64,000 nt of DNA, from IMG/VR virus record IMGVR_UViG_3300036766_000194, positions 124,001 through 188,000 of that record. One strand, given 5' to 3'. Each line of letters begins with the position of its first letter. The stretch's first letter is position 1. The notes under the pieces were generated by a model that was not told where the DNA came from, ran no database searches, and saw only the letters and a list, made by a program, of their open reading frames with translations. The position numbers and the translations under genes are program-made. Origin of the DNA: a virus. Positions 6,710-14,543 of the stretch are shown here, in pieces.

Positions 6710-7039
6710 TTGAATATTCCTCGGAAGACATTTTCGGGAATCTCAGGGATATCTTCTATTTTCAAAGTGAACGAAATCTTATGTTCTTTAGCTCTAGATT
6801 TCGCTGAATGCCACATTATGTAACGGTATGTTCCTGTGATACCATGAGTGAGAAGATTTTTACGGGCTACTTCTCGCTGTGGACACCCACAACTTTTGGT
6901 GTAGTCCGTGTTTAAAGAAAATCCCTTAATAATTTTCTCCTTTCCACAGATACACAAACAAAGCCATCGAGTGTCGTGTTGACGGGTACTTTCCGCTTGT
7001 TTGATGACAAGTAGCCTTACCGAATTTTTGACCGACGAG
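6703..7039 (-). pseudogene. Frameshifted HNH/AP2-type homing endonuclease
   Basis: Two adjacent frames together give the typical phage zinc/HNH nuclease opening: KLVGQKFGK in one frame (7016-7039), then LLVIKQAES...RWLCLCICGKEKI...KSCGC in the next. A single extra base near 7015 (AAGG for AAG) separates them. The C-terminal part (HGITGTYRYIMWHSAKSR) ends early after PENVFRG, so the HNH core is also truncated. No start codon is visible, and the 5' part overlaps the 3' end of the upstream gene. A dead remnant is most likely. Confidence 0.7.
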
Positions 7040-7922
7040 TTTTGATTTTCTTCCTTGCACGTTTTTTCTTTCCTGGTGCTGCCGTTGCAGTAACTACCCG
7101 TTTTTCTGATTCTTGTAAATTCGAGATTAAAGGTTCCGATGCTCCTTTAGTAGACCCGATAGCCTCTTTCCATCCTAAAGACCAATTATACGCAGCACCT
7201 GCATGCTCTTCTCCCAATCCATTAGGTATATAAGGATTGTCTTTTTCTTCCACTCCATTAAGAGCTGCATCTACACCTTCACGATGGAAAACTTCAGACA
7301 AAACATAACCATTCAGCAAGTCATCCAAATCCAAAGTAGCTAATTCGTATTTTGAATCGGGAATTACAGCAAACTTTCCCTTGCCTAAATCGTAGTATTG
7401 TTGGGAGCGAATCTTCTGTAAAGTTTTGTCGTCTAACATAGACATCAATCCCGCACCGCGACTAATGACTTCATCCCCACTGACAACGGCACGAGCAAGT
7501 TTCAACTGAGCAACAACTTCGTGAATGCCACAGTTATACCCATTTAATAAATCACAATGACAACTAATGTCCACAATTTTATCTAGCAGAAGTTGTTCGT
7601 CTAATCCACGTTGGTGTTTTGGGTCTGGTATTACAACTGCCATGGCAAACGCGGCGTTAATCTCTTCCTGAGTAGCATAAGGATTAGACAAAATCTGTTG
7701 AGCTTCTACGGGCATAGCAACCGATGAATGCCTTTCTAACCCCACTTTTAAGCCTTCGGCATACCCACTTTCAAATCCTAGTATTTTACCCGTAGCAACT
7801 CCTATTGCCTTTCCTTCTTCCCTTCCTTGTACCCGACCAGCTTCCCTGCCTTTGGAGAAGGATTCACTAAAAATATCGTCCACAACAACTGGGAAGAGAT
7901 ACTCTATGAGTTGTCTTAGCAT
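7017..7922 (-). CDS. Protein with an Rmf/CrpP-like C-terminal motif
   Basis: A 301-residue protein. After a hydrophobic N-terminus comes a Gly-rich helical repeat region (GREAGRVQGREEGKAIG). Near residues 220-260 it reads GVDAALNG...NPYIPNG...YNWSLGWKEA. This fits the G-x-x-A-x-x-G...NPY...W-x-x-GW-x-x-A pattern of ribosome modulation factor and the related phage/plasmid CrpP proteins. The C-terminus is very basic (KKKRARKKIKTRRSK), suitable for rRNA or DNA contact. A ribosome-directed role is an inference; the first 200 residues are unassigned. Confidence 0.5.
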   Translation of the reverse strand: MLRQLIEYLFPVVVDDIFSESFSKGREAGRVQGREEGKAIGVATGKILGFESGYAEGLKVGLERHSSVAMPVEAQQILSNPYATQEEINAAFAMAVVIPDPKHQRGLDEQLLLDKIVDISCHCDLLNGYNCGIHEVVAQLKLARAVVSGDEVISRGAGLMSMLDDKTLQKIRSQQYYDLGKGKFAVIPDSKYELATLDLDDLLNGYVLSEVFHREGVDAALNGVEEKDNPYIPNGLGEEHAGAAYNWSLGWKEAIGSTKGASEPLISNLQESEKRVVTATAAPGKKKRARKKIKTRRSKIR

Positions 7923-7923
7923 G

Positions 7924-8319
7924 TTAATCCTTTAAGAAACCTTCCATCAATTTAGCATATTTTTCATTGTCTTTTGCTATGCGTTGAGTTTCTGCAAGTT
8001 CCAATAACCGGGGGAGATGGCTGGGGAAATTTTCCATCTTAAATTGTAGGATAGGATCGTATTTTGGGTTGGTTGTATCCACTACATCCAGGCGATCTGG
8101 GTGAAGGATCAAGTCTACAGCTTTGAAATCCAGGGGACTGAAACTCAAGGGGTTTACTTGTATGCGCTTAGGAAAAGCACAGATGTATGAAGAATTCTCA
8201 TCCGTATTCTCCGTTACCCACCAACTAAGCTCTCCTCTATCAGACTGTTGTATTAGATTGTTTAGGAACTTTTGGTCTAGTTCTTTTCGTTCCATTTCCT
8301 TGCGCTGAGGGTTTGACAT
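7924..8319 (-). CDS. 131-residue hypothetical protein
   Basis: A soluble protein with a basic helical N-terminus (NPQRKEMERKELDQKFLNN), a beta-rich centre and a helical C-terminus. No motif is recognised. Its start overlaps the 3' end of the NusG-like gene by 80 bases in another frame, so it is probably coupled to it. Confidence 0.6.
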   Translation of the reverse strand: MSNPQRKEMERKELDQKFLNNLIQQSDRGELSWWVTENTDENSSYICAFPKRIQVNPLSFSPLDFKAVDLILHPDRLDVVDTTNPKYDPILQFKMENFPSHLPRLLELAETQRIAKDNEKYAKLMEGFLKD

Positions 8320-9439
8320 TTTTAGTTTTGTCCTGATTTATAATACTGGCTTTTTCTTGTTCCGTCTTTTTGCGTAGTCTAGCTTCACGACTACGACCAT
8401 CTTTAGCTGGCTCTAGAGTGAATACTGGAATGTCCAATGTTGGGTCCAGTTTAGCAATAGCCTTGGCGCTGAATTTATACTGTCTTCCGTAGGTATGAAT
8501 GACTTCGCGATAATTGGTGAGTTTAGGATTGATCTTTTTGAAGTAATTCCGCATCAAATTATCTTTGATGATACAATAGACGATAAATAGATTCTTAGGA
8601 GTTTTAATGTCTTTGCGCTTTATGGCATCGATAACCGTTTTAGCGATTTGTAATGGGCTGTTTACGCCATCATTTACCAAACGTTTTACCAAAGCCGTTA
8701 CGGTGCGCTGACGACTATAACGACGAGGTTCGTCAGAGTTACTAGCTTGTTGAATCTCGGGGAGAGATTTAGATAAAGATTCTTCCTCGGTTATCTTTAG
8801 ATCATCTGATATTAAAAATCTACCTTGAGGATCATCGTTAACAAGGTTAGAAACAACTGGTCCATGGTAGAACACTCTTTGATCTTCAGGAATGTGGTTA
8901 AGATTGAGAAGATTTCTAACTGGAGTTTCTACCAGAATGCTCTTTGTCTTTAGATTTATACGAACACAAGCAACACCATTCTGCATTACTTCTATTTTCC
9001 CGCAATAGTCCCGTGTTTCCCCATCTATAACTCTTACAAAGTCTCCAGCCCTAAGATTCTTAGCACGTTCATAAAAAATCTTCTGTATGTCCCTGATTAC
9101 CTCTTGAACATAGGAATCTTGTGCCATAATGGCTTTGCTGGGATGGTTGGTTTCTCCCTCTGTCACTAGTGCCACCACCCCCGTGATAGACTTGAGTCTG
9201 AGTAAGGGATGGATAGCATTGGTACGAATGAATATATAGATGCCAGTTTTAAGTTCAAAAACATCTAAGTCTCTTACACAAACCGGGATGAATACTTCTA
9301 CAGGTTCTGAACGAAAGATACTAGGAATAGCTTTTCCTATACGGCGTAGAGTCTGTTCGATCGTCTTCTCATTGCTTAACTCCATCATATACCAAGATTT
9401 ATTCTTGAGCTTCTCTATTGCGCCATATTGAAAAAGCAT
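8240..9439 (-). CDS. NusG-like protein with a KOW domain
   Basis: A 399-residue protein. Residues about 15-110 resemble an NGN domain (KSWYMMELSNEKT..., FELKTGIYIFIRTN, then the loop leading to VVALVTEG). Residues about 150-185 contain a KOW motif (AGDFVRVIDGETRDYCGKIEV). The second half is basic and helical with a low-complexity Lys/Arg tail. NusG/Spt5-family proteins bind RNA polymerase and suppress pausing or termination (known). A phage copy could act as an antiterminator, which is relevant to the conditional terminators seen here (inference). A divergent promoter region lies upstream. Confidence 0.6.
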   Translation of the reverse strand: MLFQYGAIEKLKNKSWYMMELSNEKTIEQTLRRIGKAIPSIFRSEPVEVFIPVCVRDLDVFELKTGIYIFIRTNAIHPLLRLKSITGVVALVTEGETNHPSKAIMAQDSYVQEVIRDIQKIFYERAKNLRAGDFVRVIDGETRDYCGKIEVMQNGVACVRINLKTKSILVETPVRNLLNLNHIPEDQRVFYHGPVVSNLVNDDPQGRFLISDDLKITEEESLSKSLPEIQQASNSDEPRRYSRQRTVTALVKRLVNDGVNSPLQIAKTVIDAIKRKDIKTPKNLFIVYCIIKDNLMRNYFKKINPKLTNYREVIHTYGRQYKFSAKAIAKLDPTLDIPVFTLEPAKDGRSREARLRKKTEQEKASIINQDKTKNVKPSAQGNGTKRTRPKVPKQSNTTV

Positions 9440-9503
9440 GTAGTACCTCTCTTCTGATTCAATACTACGTTCAGAGAATTTCGGAATATTAATAAATTAT
9501 TCA

Positions 9504-9533
9504 ATAGCCTATCAGAAAATTCAGAGGTAGAAT
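9504..9533 (+). promoter_or_regulatory. Phage-type promoter, leaderless spacing
   Basis: ATAGCC 9504-9509, 18 bases, TAGAAT 9528-9533. The next ATG is at 9540, about the expected initiation point, so a leaderless transcript is implied. On the opposite strand GTAGTATTG precedes the NusG-like gene. Confidence 0.5.
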
Positions 9534-9539
9534 ACTAAT

Positions 9540-9704
9540 ATGGGATTACGGGAAGAGCTTCTACAGGATTTAAAACGGTGCGAAGAACGGGCTATTGAAA
9601 TCCGTAAGCTCCTCGGCCTAGAAAAATCTACATGTTCTGAGGCAAAATTGAAACAGTTGGAAAATGCTCGCATAAAAAAGAAATTGAAGAAAGAAAACTC
9701 ATGA
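9540..9704 (+). CDS. 54-residue helical protein
   Basis: ATG at 9540 with AGAGGT upstream. The product is one long charged helix (MGLREELLQDLKRCEERA...) ending in a basic KKKLKKENS tail, a likely coiled coil. Its TGA overlaps the next ATG. Function unknown. Confidence 0.6.
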   Translation: MGLREELLQDLKRCEERAIEIRKLLGLEKSTCSEAKLKQLENARIKKKLKKENS

Positions 9705-9775
9705 TGGACTCTGCTCTTTTTGTAGTATTTAAAACAGTCTGGTTGGAAAAGAAGAACAAGAAGAAGGAGCAATGA
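9704..9775 (+). CDS. 23-residue peptide
   Basis: Starts in a TGATG overlap with the previous gene and ends at TGA 9773-9775 overlapping the next ATG. It is a short hydrophobic segment (ALFVVFKTVWL) plus a Lys-rich tail. It may only serve to couple translation. Confidence 0.35.
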   Translation: MDSALFVVFKTVWLEKKNKKKEQ

Positions 9776-9948
9776 AAAACACAATAATCCGTAATCAACT
9801 TCTACAAGCCATGGGAATTTCTTCGTCTATCAGTCAGATTGATGTAACTGACGTTAGTCTTGAACATCTCATTGCCATAAAACAAACCGCTCAGCAATTG
9901 CACCAATTGTTGAAGGAAATCACTCTTTCTATCCCCAAGGAACAGTAG
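9772..9948 (+). CDS. 58-residue hypothetical protein
   Basis: ATG preceded by AAGAAGGAGCA, a strong ribosome site. The product is small and helical (MKNTIIRNQLLQAMG...) with no cysteines or membrane segment. Third gene of a four-gene + strand mini-operon between two - strand blocks. Function unknown. Confidence 0.6.
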   Translation: MKNTIIRNQLLQAMGISSSISQIDVTDVSLEHLIAIKQTAQQLHQLLKEITLSIPKEQ

Positions 9949-9997
9949 GATAGATAGAGGCAAAGGAAGCTGCCTGTGATCTCATGTATCTTCATGG

Positions 9998-10159
9998 ATG
10001 GGAAACCCTTGTATTGAAAAATGTTGGTTGGTCGAATGTGTGGATGCGCATCCCTTTCGTGTTTTTGTGATGAAGGATTACACTGCCACATTGGATCCGT
10101 GTGAAGCGCAGCGATTCGATACGAAAGAAGAAGCAGAGACTTTCATTAACACCAGGTGA
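9998..10159 (+). CDS. 53-residue hypothetical protein
   Basis: A frame starting MGNPCIEKCWLVECVDAH and ending ...ETFINTR. Codon content and its position at the end of the mini-operon support coding. Four cysteines lie near the N-terminus and centre, but not in a clear zinc pattern. It faces the clamp-loader gene tail to tail. Confidence 0.5.
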   Translation: MGNPCIEKCWLVECVDAHPFRVFVMKDYTATLDPCEAQRFDTKEEAETFINTR

Positions 10160-10197
10160 AAATGCAGGCAGTGGAGTTCACATTCTGGTAAACCTTC

Positions 10198-11352
10198 TTA
10201 TTCTACTTTAAATCCACCCATACGGGCAGCTTCCTTAGCTGTTAAGGCAGATCCTTCTAAGCCGCTCTTAATAGGGGCAGGTGCTGATGAGGTTATTTTA
10301 TACCCGCTCTTCGCCGCTCCTGCTGCTCCAGGTAGTTTAGGATCTCTTATACAAAACATCTCATACAGGAACAAGGGAAGCACATCGGAGGATAGAGTTT
10401 GACTCTGACTCCACTTCATAAAAAATTCTGTCATAGTGGGAACGTTGCCAAACTGAGTCAGAACATCACTCAGTTCATCGGTAAATACGCTCCGAGCATA
10501 ATAGCCAAACATAGCCTCAATGATCTTAGCAGGTTCATAGACGCGGGCTAGTCCATCTATAGCGAATATGGCTTCTTTCTGCTTCTTTTGTAGGACTAAC
10601 GTAAATAAGTCTACTACTCCATCTTCTAGGGTTGTCTCAAGTTGAGATTTCACCAGTTCAACCGTTACATTTCCTAGGGCTGCAATTATATCTAACATCT
10701 TTACCGCATCACGCACTTTGCCCTTAGAGGCACGTGCTATAGCCCTGAGTGCTTCTAGCTCATACGTTACACCATTCTCTACCGATACTGCCGAGAGCAG
10801 CCCGAGAATAGTCTCATCAGCCACTTTAGCAAACCGTATGCGACAACTGCGACTCTTTATCGTGCCTGGGATCTTTTCAGGAGAATTGGTTATGAATATG
10901 AAAATGGCGTCAGTATCAGCAGCTTCTAAGGGTTTTAGATAGACGTCAAAGGCTTCCCGACTAAGACGATGAGCTTCGTCAATCATAGTCACTCGTCTTT
11001 TTCCTAAAATAGGAAGGGATATTCCTACTTCAAGGATATTTCTTGCTTGTTCTACCCCAGAATTTGATGCGGCGTCAACTTCACGGAAATCAGGATGTTG
11101 GTCAATACCATTGGTATCTATTAGATTACAGCTTTCACACTTTCCACAACCAAGAGGATCACTTCCTGTACACATAAGAGCACGGCTGTGGATATATGCG
11201 GTGGTGGTTTTACCGACACCCCGAATACCTTCAAATATGAACCCTCGTAATAGGAACTTATTGAATTTGAGTAACGCCTGTAGAACTTTTATGGCGCGGG
11301 GTTGCCCTACTACTCCATTCCAGTCTTGAGGTCGTTTAGTTATCAGGCTCAT
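10198..11352 (-). CDS. dnaX-like: DnaX-like clamp loader ATPase (gamma/tau type)
   Basis: A 384-residue AAA+ protein that would load the sliding clamp onto primed DNA. Visible in order: Walker A GIRGVGKTT (residues 42-50); a zinc module with Cys61, Cys69, Cys72 and Cys75 as in bacterial DnaX; Walker B VTMIDEAH (121-128); sensor 1 ITNS (154-157); and the SRC motif (168-170) at the subunit interface. The C-terminal third would form the collar. It is shorter than host DnaX, which has a tau tail. It fits the polymerase, primase and possible clamp genes of the window as a replication set. Confidence 0.92.
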   Translation of the reverse strand: MSLITKRPQDWNGVVGQPRAIKVLQALLKFNKFLLRGFIFEGIRGVGKTTTAYIHSRALMCTGSDPLGCGKCESCNLIDTNGIDQHPDFREVDAASNSGVEQARNILEVGISLPILGKRRVTMIDEAHRLSREAFDVYLKPLEAADTDAIFIFITNSPEKIPGTIKSRSCRIRFAKVADETILGLLSAVSVENGVTYELEALRAIARASKGKVRDAVKMLDIIAALGNVTVELVKSQLETTLEDGVVDLFTLVLQKKQKEAIFAIDGLARVYEPAKIIEAMFGYYARSVFTDELSDVLTQFGNVPTMTEFFMKWSQSQTLSSDVLPLFLYEMFCIRDPKLPGAAGAAKSGYKITSSAPAPIKSGLEGSALTAKEAARMGGFKVE

Positions 11353-11367
11353 GGTAGATAATATTAT

Positions 11368-11484
11368 TTAATTTTTAATCTTCCTATCCCAGGCTCTGCT
11401 ATAGCACGAGTCGCACACCCAAATCTTACTGCCCTTATAGGTTTCTACTTTATGGTGTGCTGGCTTTCCACAAGAAATTTCTGA
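11368..11484 (-). pseudogene. Zinc-ribbon fragment without a start
   Basis: An open frame after a stop reads SEISCGKPAHHKVETYKGSK and continues IWVCDSCYSRAW. The paired CG/CDSC pattern parallels the WVCDYC segment of the gene just upstream, so it looks like a degenerate tandem copy. No start codon is present. Confidence 0.4.
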
Positions 11485-11633
11485 CTATGGCCGCTTTTAC
11501 AATAGTCACAGACCCAAAATGGATCTCCACTGGTAGCTGTAGCTTTTTCAAACGCAAGTTCACCGCAGGGCACCGGATGAGCGTGTACCCCACATTCACA
11601 TTTATGCTTTGGTTCTTTAAAATTCTTTGACAT
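11445..11633 (-). CDS. 62-residue zinc-ribbon protein
   Basis: Cys pairs CECG (residues 12-15) and CDYC (43-46) plus several His residues indicate a metal-binding ribbon. It overlaps the upstream gene. Function unknown; one of about a dozen such miniature zinc proteins in the window. Confidence 0.6.
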   Translation of the reverse strand: MSKNFKEPKHKCECGVHAHPVPCGELAFEKATATSGDPFWVCDYCKSGHSQKFLVESQHTIK

Positions 11634-11916
11634 TGGTGTTCATCTTAATCAATTCTACAGCAACCAGAAGAGGCACAGGTTCTCTATACATTAAACGCAT
11701 CTGTTCTGCGCGTTCATCGTTAGTAGAATGTTGTCGAAAAGGAAGAGGCATACAACGGAACCAAACCGCTACAACATTACCTTCTTTATCTAACTCTATA
11801 TCAAGATGAGTAGTACCATGAATCGTTTTATTATGCCCGTAGACAGAGATTTCTTCTTTTTGTTTTCTCTTATCTAGCCACATCATCAAATAACTCACCA
11901 ATTGGCGAATCTTCAT
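11617..11916 (-). CDS. 99-residue hypothetical protein
   Basis: The start is placed at the ATG following GGGAGGGAAGA (MKIRQLVSYLMMWL), 51 bases inside the longest frame. It has a helical N-terminus, then a beta-hairpin-like region (HLDIELDKEGNVVAVWFRC) and a helical tail. No family recognised. Confidence 0.6.
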   Translation of the reverse strand: MKIRQLVSYLMMWLDKRKQKEEISVYGHNKTIHGTTHLDIELDKEGNVVAVWFRCMPLPFRQHSTNDERAEQMRLMYREPVPLLVAVELIKMNTNVKEF

Positions 11917-12034
11917 TCTTCCCTCCCTCCCTGTGGGTGCGGCGGCCAAGACGGACTCCGTAAGCACCGTTTCGTTTTGTTTATTCCATCCGATGCTGTG
12001 AGTGATGACCGCACTTCCAGTGCATCATCTTGAT

Positions 12035-12244
12035 TTACTTTCGCACTTCCAGCCCGTCGATTTGAACCCAAGTTTCCGGGACATGAATGGACCGGGCTAG
12101 AAACGTGCCGCGTGCAGCCTTTACTTCGACGGCGCGAAACCAATTATCAACGTTCACGGAGTCTTTCCTGTGAGCCATGACAGGGGCAGTGCCGCCCAGC
12201 AACGCTTTCCTGGCCTCTTTGTATTCGCTGATTTCTATGGTCAT
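12035..12244 (-). CDS. 69-residue hypothetical protein
   Basis: The start is chosen at MTIEISEYKEARK because GGAGGT lies seven bases upstream. Small soluble protein with no cysteines; function unknown. Confidence 0.55.
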   Translation of the reverse strand: MTIEISEYKEARKALLGGTAPVMAHRKDSVNVDNWFRAVEVKAARGTFLARSIHVPETWVQIDGLEVRK

Positions 12245-12274
12245 TTGCGTGACCTCCATATAATATAAGTCCCC

Positions 12275-12385
12275 TTAAAATCCTTCACGTTTAATATCTT
12301 CAAAAATTTCTTCGTCGTCTTTGGAACGCATGAAACTCACAAGTACGATAGTAAGCAAAGTCCAAATGGTAAAAAATAGTCCCAT
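12275..12385 (-). CDS. 36-residue membrane peptide
   Basis: A single hydrophobic helix (LFFTIWTLLTIVLVSFM) followed by an acidic tail (RSKDDEEIFEDIKREGF). The ATG lies six bases after the -10 element of a phage-type promoter, so the mRNA may be leaderless. Small inner-membrane protein; function unknown. Confidence 0.55.
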   Translation of the reverse strand: MGLFFTIWTLLTIVLVSFMRSKDDEEIFEDIKREGF

Positions 12386-12391
12386 GTCTCT

Positions 12392-12421
12392 ATACTACCG
12401 TCCCCGCCGAATTAAGGTTAA
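12392..12421 (-). promoter_or_regulatory. Phage-type promoter
   Basis: On the minus strand TTAACC (12416-12421), 18 bases, TAGTAT (12392-12397). The spacer contains the repeated 15-mer ACCTTAATTCGGCGG. It lies within the 3' end of the upstream 50-residue gene. Confidence 0.6.
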
Positions 12422-12547
12422 TACAGCGTGCCAATAATTCTTAACAGCCAAGACCAAACCTACTGCTACTGACATGAGCAAAGGCCAATTAGCGGGGGAG
12501 AATATCCCGTGAACAGGGCAGAAAAAGAATTCATAAATAGCGTTCAT
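12395..12547 (-). CDS. 50-residue membrane protein
   Basis: A hydrophobic segment (WPLLMSVAVGLVLAV) in the middle and a basic C-terminus (LTLIRRGR). The gene end overlaps the promoter of the following gene. Function unknown. Confidence 0.5.
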   Translation of the reverse strand: MNAIYEFFFCPVHGIFSPANWPLLMSVAVGLVLAVKNYWHAVLTLIRRGR

Positions 12548-12592
12548 TTGTTTTCATCTTCTATGAACTTTGGAAACTTCACCAAAAATGCT

Positions 12593-12853
12593 TCATTGAA
12601 TTGCCCAAATGAGAAAACCCGCAGCAATCAGGGAGACTGCCAGACCGAAACTTACCCCATACAGAAAGGACCGAGCATCCATCTTTTCGGCTTCTTCTTT
12701 TATCATTGCCACGACTATGTCAGCCTCATCAAGGTGAATGCGCAGGTCATTTACGGTATCAAGAAGATGTCCCTCCAATATGTTATACACGCTGGGATGA
12801 CGCTTCCTCAAATCGTTGTGTTCTGCAATTCTCTCGCTATTCATTACGGCCAT
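12593..12853 (-). CDS. C-tail-anchored membrane protein
   Basis: The start is set at MAVMNSERI, preceded by GGGGAGAATAAC. It has about 60 residues of helical soluble region followed by a C-terminal membrane helix (FGLAVSLIAAGFLIWAI), a tail-anchored layout. It directly follows the RNA ligase gene. Function unknown. Confidence 0.6.
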   Translation of the reverse strand: MAVMNSERIAEHNDLRKRHPSVYNILEGHLLDTVNDLRIHLDEADIVVAMIKEEAEKMDARSFLYGVSFGLAVSLIAAGFLIWAIQ

Positions 12854-12854
12854 G

Positions 12855-13484
12855 TTATTCTCCCCTGGCAAAATCTTTGGTCTTGAGTTTCACAATCAGG
12901 CGTGCGCCGTTTTTGTCAAACAAGGTTTCCAGAGGACGACCTACCAAACCCTCAGCATCCTTGTCAGGATCCACTGAACAACGGGATTTGAACCCCTTAC
13001 GCACGAATTCGGTGGCTTCTTCCAAGGTCATTTCCCCAAAGTCGGGAACAACCCTAAGTCCGAGTTTACTTGCCACGTCGGCGACATTCTCATAAGAAAG
13101 CCACCATTTGTTGTCAACGAGGACGTCAAAGACGATAAATTTTTTAGTGGGAGAAAGCCCTCCGCCATTCTGGATTCCTGCGCCATATCCTTCACCGTAT
13201 ATTACAACATCAGTTTCGGGAAAGAGATCGTTCAACAGAACAGAACTGATATTTTCGTGAAGCCAGTTGGTCAAATCAGCGGGAAGTTGTGCGTTGTCTG
13301 TCTTACCACCAAAGGACCGACTGTTTGACTTCCAGATGCAGCGAATGTTCATTCCGTCCACTTTTTCCGACCAGCGCCAGGATTTCAAGAGGGAGTAGAC
13401 ACGATTCTTAAATACTCCTGGCTTGACCTTGAAAGTGTCGGCATCACGTTCGTACAGCGTTTCAATTTTATGATATTCATTCAT
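12855..13484 (-). CDS. RNA ligase (nucleotidyltransferase superfamily)
   Basis: A 209-residue protein that would join RNA ends through an enzyme-AMP intermediate. Motif I is KVDG with catalytic Lys41. Motif III-like VVIYGEGYG, motif IIIa FIVFDVLV, motif IV AEGLVGRP and motif V LIVKLKTKDF follow in the correct order. The length equals the catalytic core of Rnl2-like ligases without a C-terminal domain. In a phage with many tRNAs, repair of cleaved tRNA is a natural role (inference). The ATG lies after an 18-base sequence that is duplicated just upstream. Confidence 0.85.
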   Translation of the reverse strand: MNEYHKIETLYERDADTFKVKPGVFKNRVYSLLKSWRWSEKVDGMNIRCIWKSNSRSFGGKTDNAQLPADLTNWLHENISSVLLNDLFPETDVVIYGEGYGAGIQNGGGLSPTKKFIVFDVLVDNKWWLSYENVADVASKLGLRVVPDFGEMTLEEATEFVRKGFKSRCSVDPDKDAEGLVGRPLETLFDKNGARLIVKLKTKDFARGE

Positions 13485-13527
13485 GTAGGTTCCCCGCCGA
13501 ATTAAGGTTATTCATTCATGTAGGTTT
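13476..13527 (-). repeat. 18-bp direct repeat flanking a 15-bp repeated element
   Basis: AACCTACATGAATGAATA occurs twice, at the end of the upstream gene and at the RNA ligase start, separated by a segment containing ACCTTAATTCGGCGG. That 15-mer also occurs near 12404 and 18413. Confidence 0.6.
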
Positions 13528-13717
13528 TGTTTGCACCTTGAAAGGCTGATACTCCTGTTTGTAATCCTACGGAATTTTCTTGTTTCCAATTTCTAATAGG
13601 AGCTTCCCTATTGAGGATAAACTGATCGTCGTCAACAGGTTCATGACGAGGAGTGGTAAGGCTGGGTGCCTTGATATAAAGAACTTCCTCTTGTGCGTAG
13701 AATGACACTACCTCCAC
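13508..13717 (-). CDS. 69-residue hypothetical protein
   Basis: GTG start preceded by CGGAGG, overlapping the small ORF upstream. No motif. Its last residues (TYMNE) come from the 18-bp repeat that also forms the RNA ligase start, so the original 3' end may have been altered by that duplication. Confidence 0.5.
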   Translation of the reverse strand: MEVVSFYAQEEVLYIKAPSLTTPRHEPVDDDQFILNREAPIRNWKQENSVGLQTGVSAFQGANKTYMNE

Positions 13718-13800
13718 CTCCGAATGATTTCATACACATCCAGATAGTCCTTAGATTCCTGCTCAGAGCCATGAGAAGACTCTGATTGGTAGTTACTCAC
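13708..13800 (-). CDS. 30-residue coupled ORF
   Basis: GTG start overlapping the preceding TGA (GTGA). The product is acidic then basic (SSHGSEQESKDYLDVYEIIRRWR). Its end overlaps the next start. Probably translated by coupling; function unknown. Confidence 0.4.
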   Translation of the reverse strand: MSNYQSESSHGSEQESKDYLDVYEIIRRWR

Positions 13801-14057
13801 CGGACCCTCCGGTAGATTTCGACGCAGGCGAAACACGAATGTTTCAGGTGACCTTCGGTAATCTCAACTCCCAGATCCCAAGCAACCTTACGACCGCAAA
13901 GGGCCAGGGTATCGGCACCGCCGCCCAACATCTTACCCTTGTAGGTAAGAGGACGAATGTGCCAGCGAGCCGTCCTTCCGGATGTCACCGTCTCACAAAA
14001 ACTGTGAGGAGGTACTTCGTACATCTTTTCAAATTCGGGAGTGTTTTCGAGACTCAT
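13797..14057 (-). CDS. 86-residue zinc-binding protein
   Basis: A Cys pattern ALCGRKVAWD...HSCFACVEIY in the C-terminal half suggests one metal site. The gene follows a strong phage-type promoter 18 bases upstream. Function unknown. Confidence 0.6.
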   Translation of the reverse strand: MSLENTPEFEKMYEVPPHSFCETVTSGRTARWHIRPLTYKGKMLGGGADTLALCGRKVAWDLGVEITEGHLKHSCFACVEIYRRVR

Positions 14058-14075
14058 ATAGGTTCTTCCAATTAT

Positions 14076-14105
14076 ATTCTACCGGAACGAATAGAAAAAG
14101 GTTAA
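14076..14105 (-). promoter_or_regulatory. Phage-type promoter
   Basis: Minus strand TTAACC (14100-14105), 18 bases including a T-run, TAGAAT (14076-14081). One of the best copies of the recurrent motif. Confidence 0.7.
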
Positions 14106-14111
14106 CCTTTC

Positions 14112-14223
14112 TTATGTTTCTCTCGATTGATACCAGTACATATCAGCGTATAATCCTCGCCTACAAGAGTGACAACGTTCTCCTGTCTTTCAAAAACGTT
14201 AATTTACGAAATTTCTTAACCAT
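14112..14223 (-). pseudogene. Frameshifted zinc-ribbon microprotein
   Basis: Frame 0 opens MVKKFRKLTFL from an ATG overlapping the upstream stop. One base further on, the +1 frame continues KTGERCHSCRRGLYADMYWY to TAA 14112-14114. The total length is 37x3+1. The CHSC ribbon and sensible fusion suggest a single gene broken, or read, by a +1 shift near the TTTTTGAAA run. Confidence 0.5.
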
Positions 14224-14458
14224 TGTCATCACGCTCCAGCCGCATGTAGTGCCCGGCATAACCATCCTCTAATTTCACTTCTCCAACGATAAGACAAGTC
14301 TTTACGGAACCCTTCACCTTAGCAATGTGTCCGTCTTCGCCTACACGGTCACCAAACACAAAGTCTAGTTGTTCGCTTTCTACTTGGTCAGGAATAAGGA
14401 TGAGAAATCTCCGCTCATTAGATTTCCCTCGATCAAAAACTCTGGTTTCTACTTTCAT
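14216..14458 (-). CDS. 80-residue hypothetical protein
   Basis: A beta-rich acidic protein (FLILIPDQVESEQLDFVFGDRVGEDG...). No cysteine pairs or membrane helix. The terminator of the OmpA-like gene lies upstream. Function unknown. Confidence 0.6.
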   Translation of the reverse strand: MKVETRVFDRGKSNERRFLILIPDQVESEQLDFVFGDRVGEDGHIAKVKGSVKTCLIVGEVKLEDGYAGHYMRLERDDNG

Positions 14459-14490
14459 TTTCTATACCTCTACAGATGTAATACGGGAGT

Positions 14491-14524
14491 AAAAAGAAAA
14501 ACCGGGCGATTTTTAGTCGCCCGG
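14491..14524 (-). terminator. Strong intrinsic terminator
   Basis: Perfect 8-bp stem CCGGGCGA/TCGCCCGG (14502-14509 and 14517-14524), 7-base loop, followed on the minus strand by TTTTTCTTTTT. It ends the OmpA-like gene. Confidence 0.9.
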
Positions 14525-14543
14525 TGTTCTCACGCCTTGAAGG

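Noticed and set aside
14105-14220. Other frames of the region, such as one reading VFERQENVVTLVGEDYTL.
   Set aside because: It has no start codon and follows a stop; the CHSC-containing frameshifted product is the more protein-like reading.
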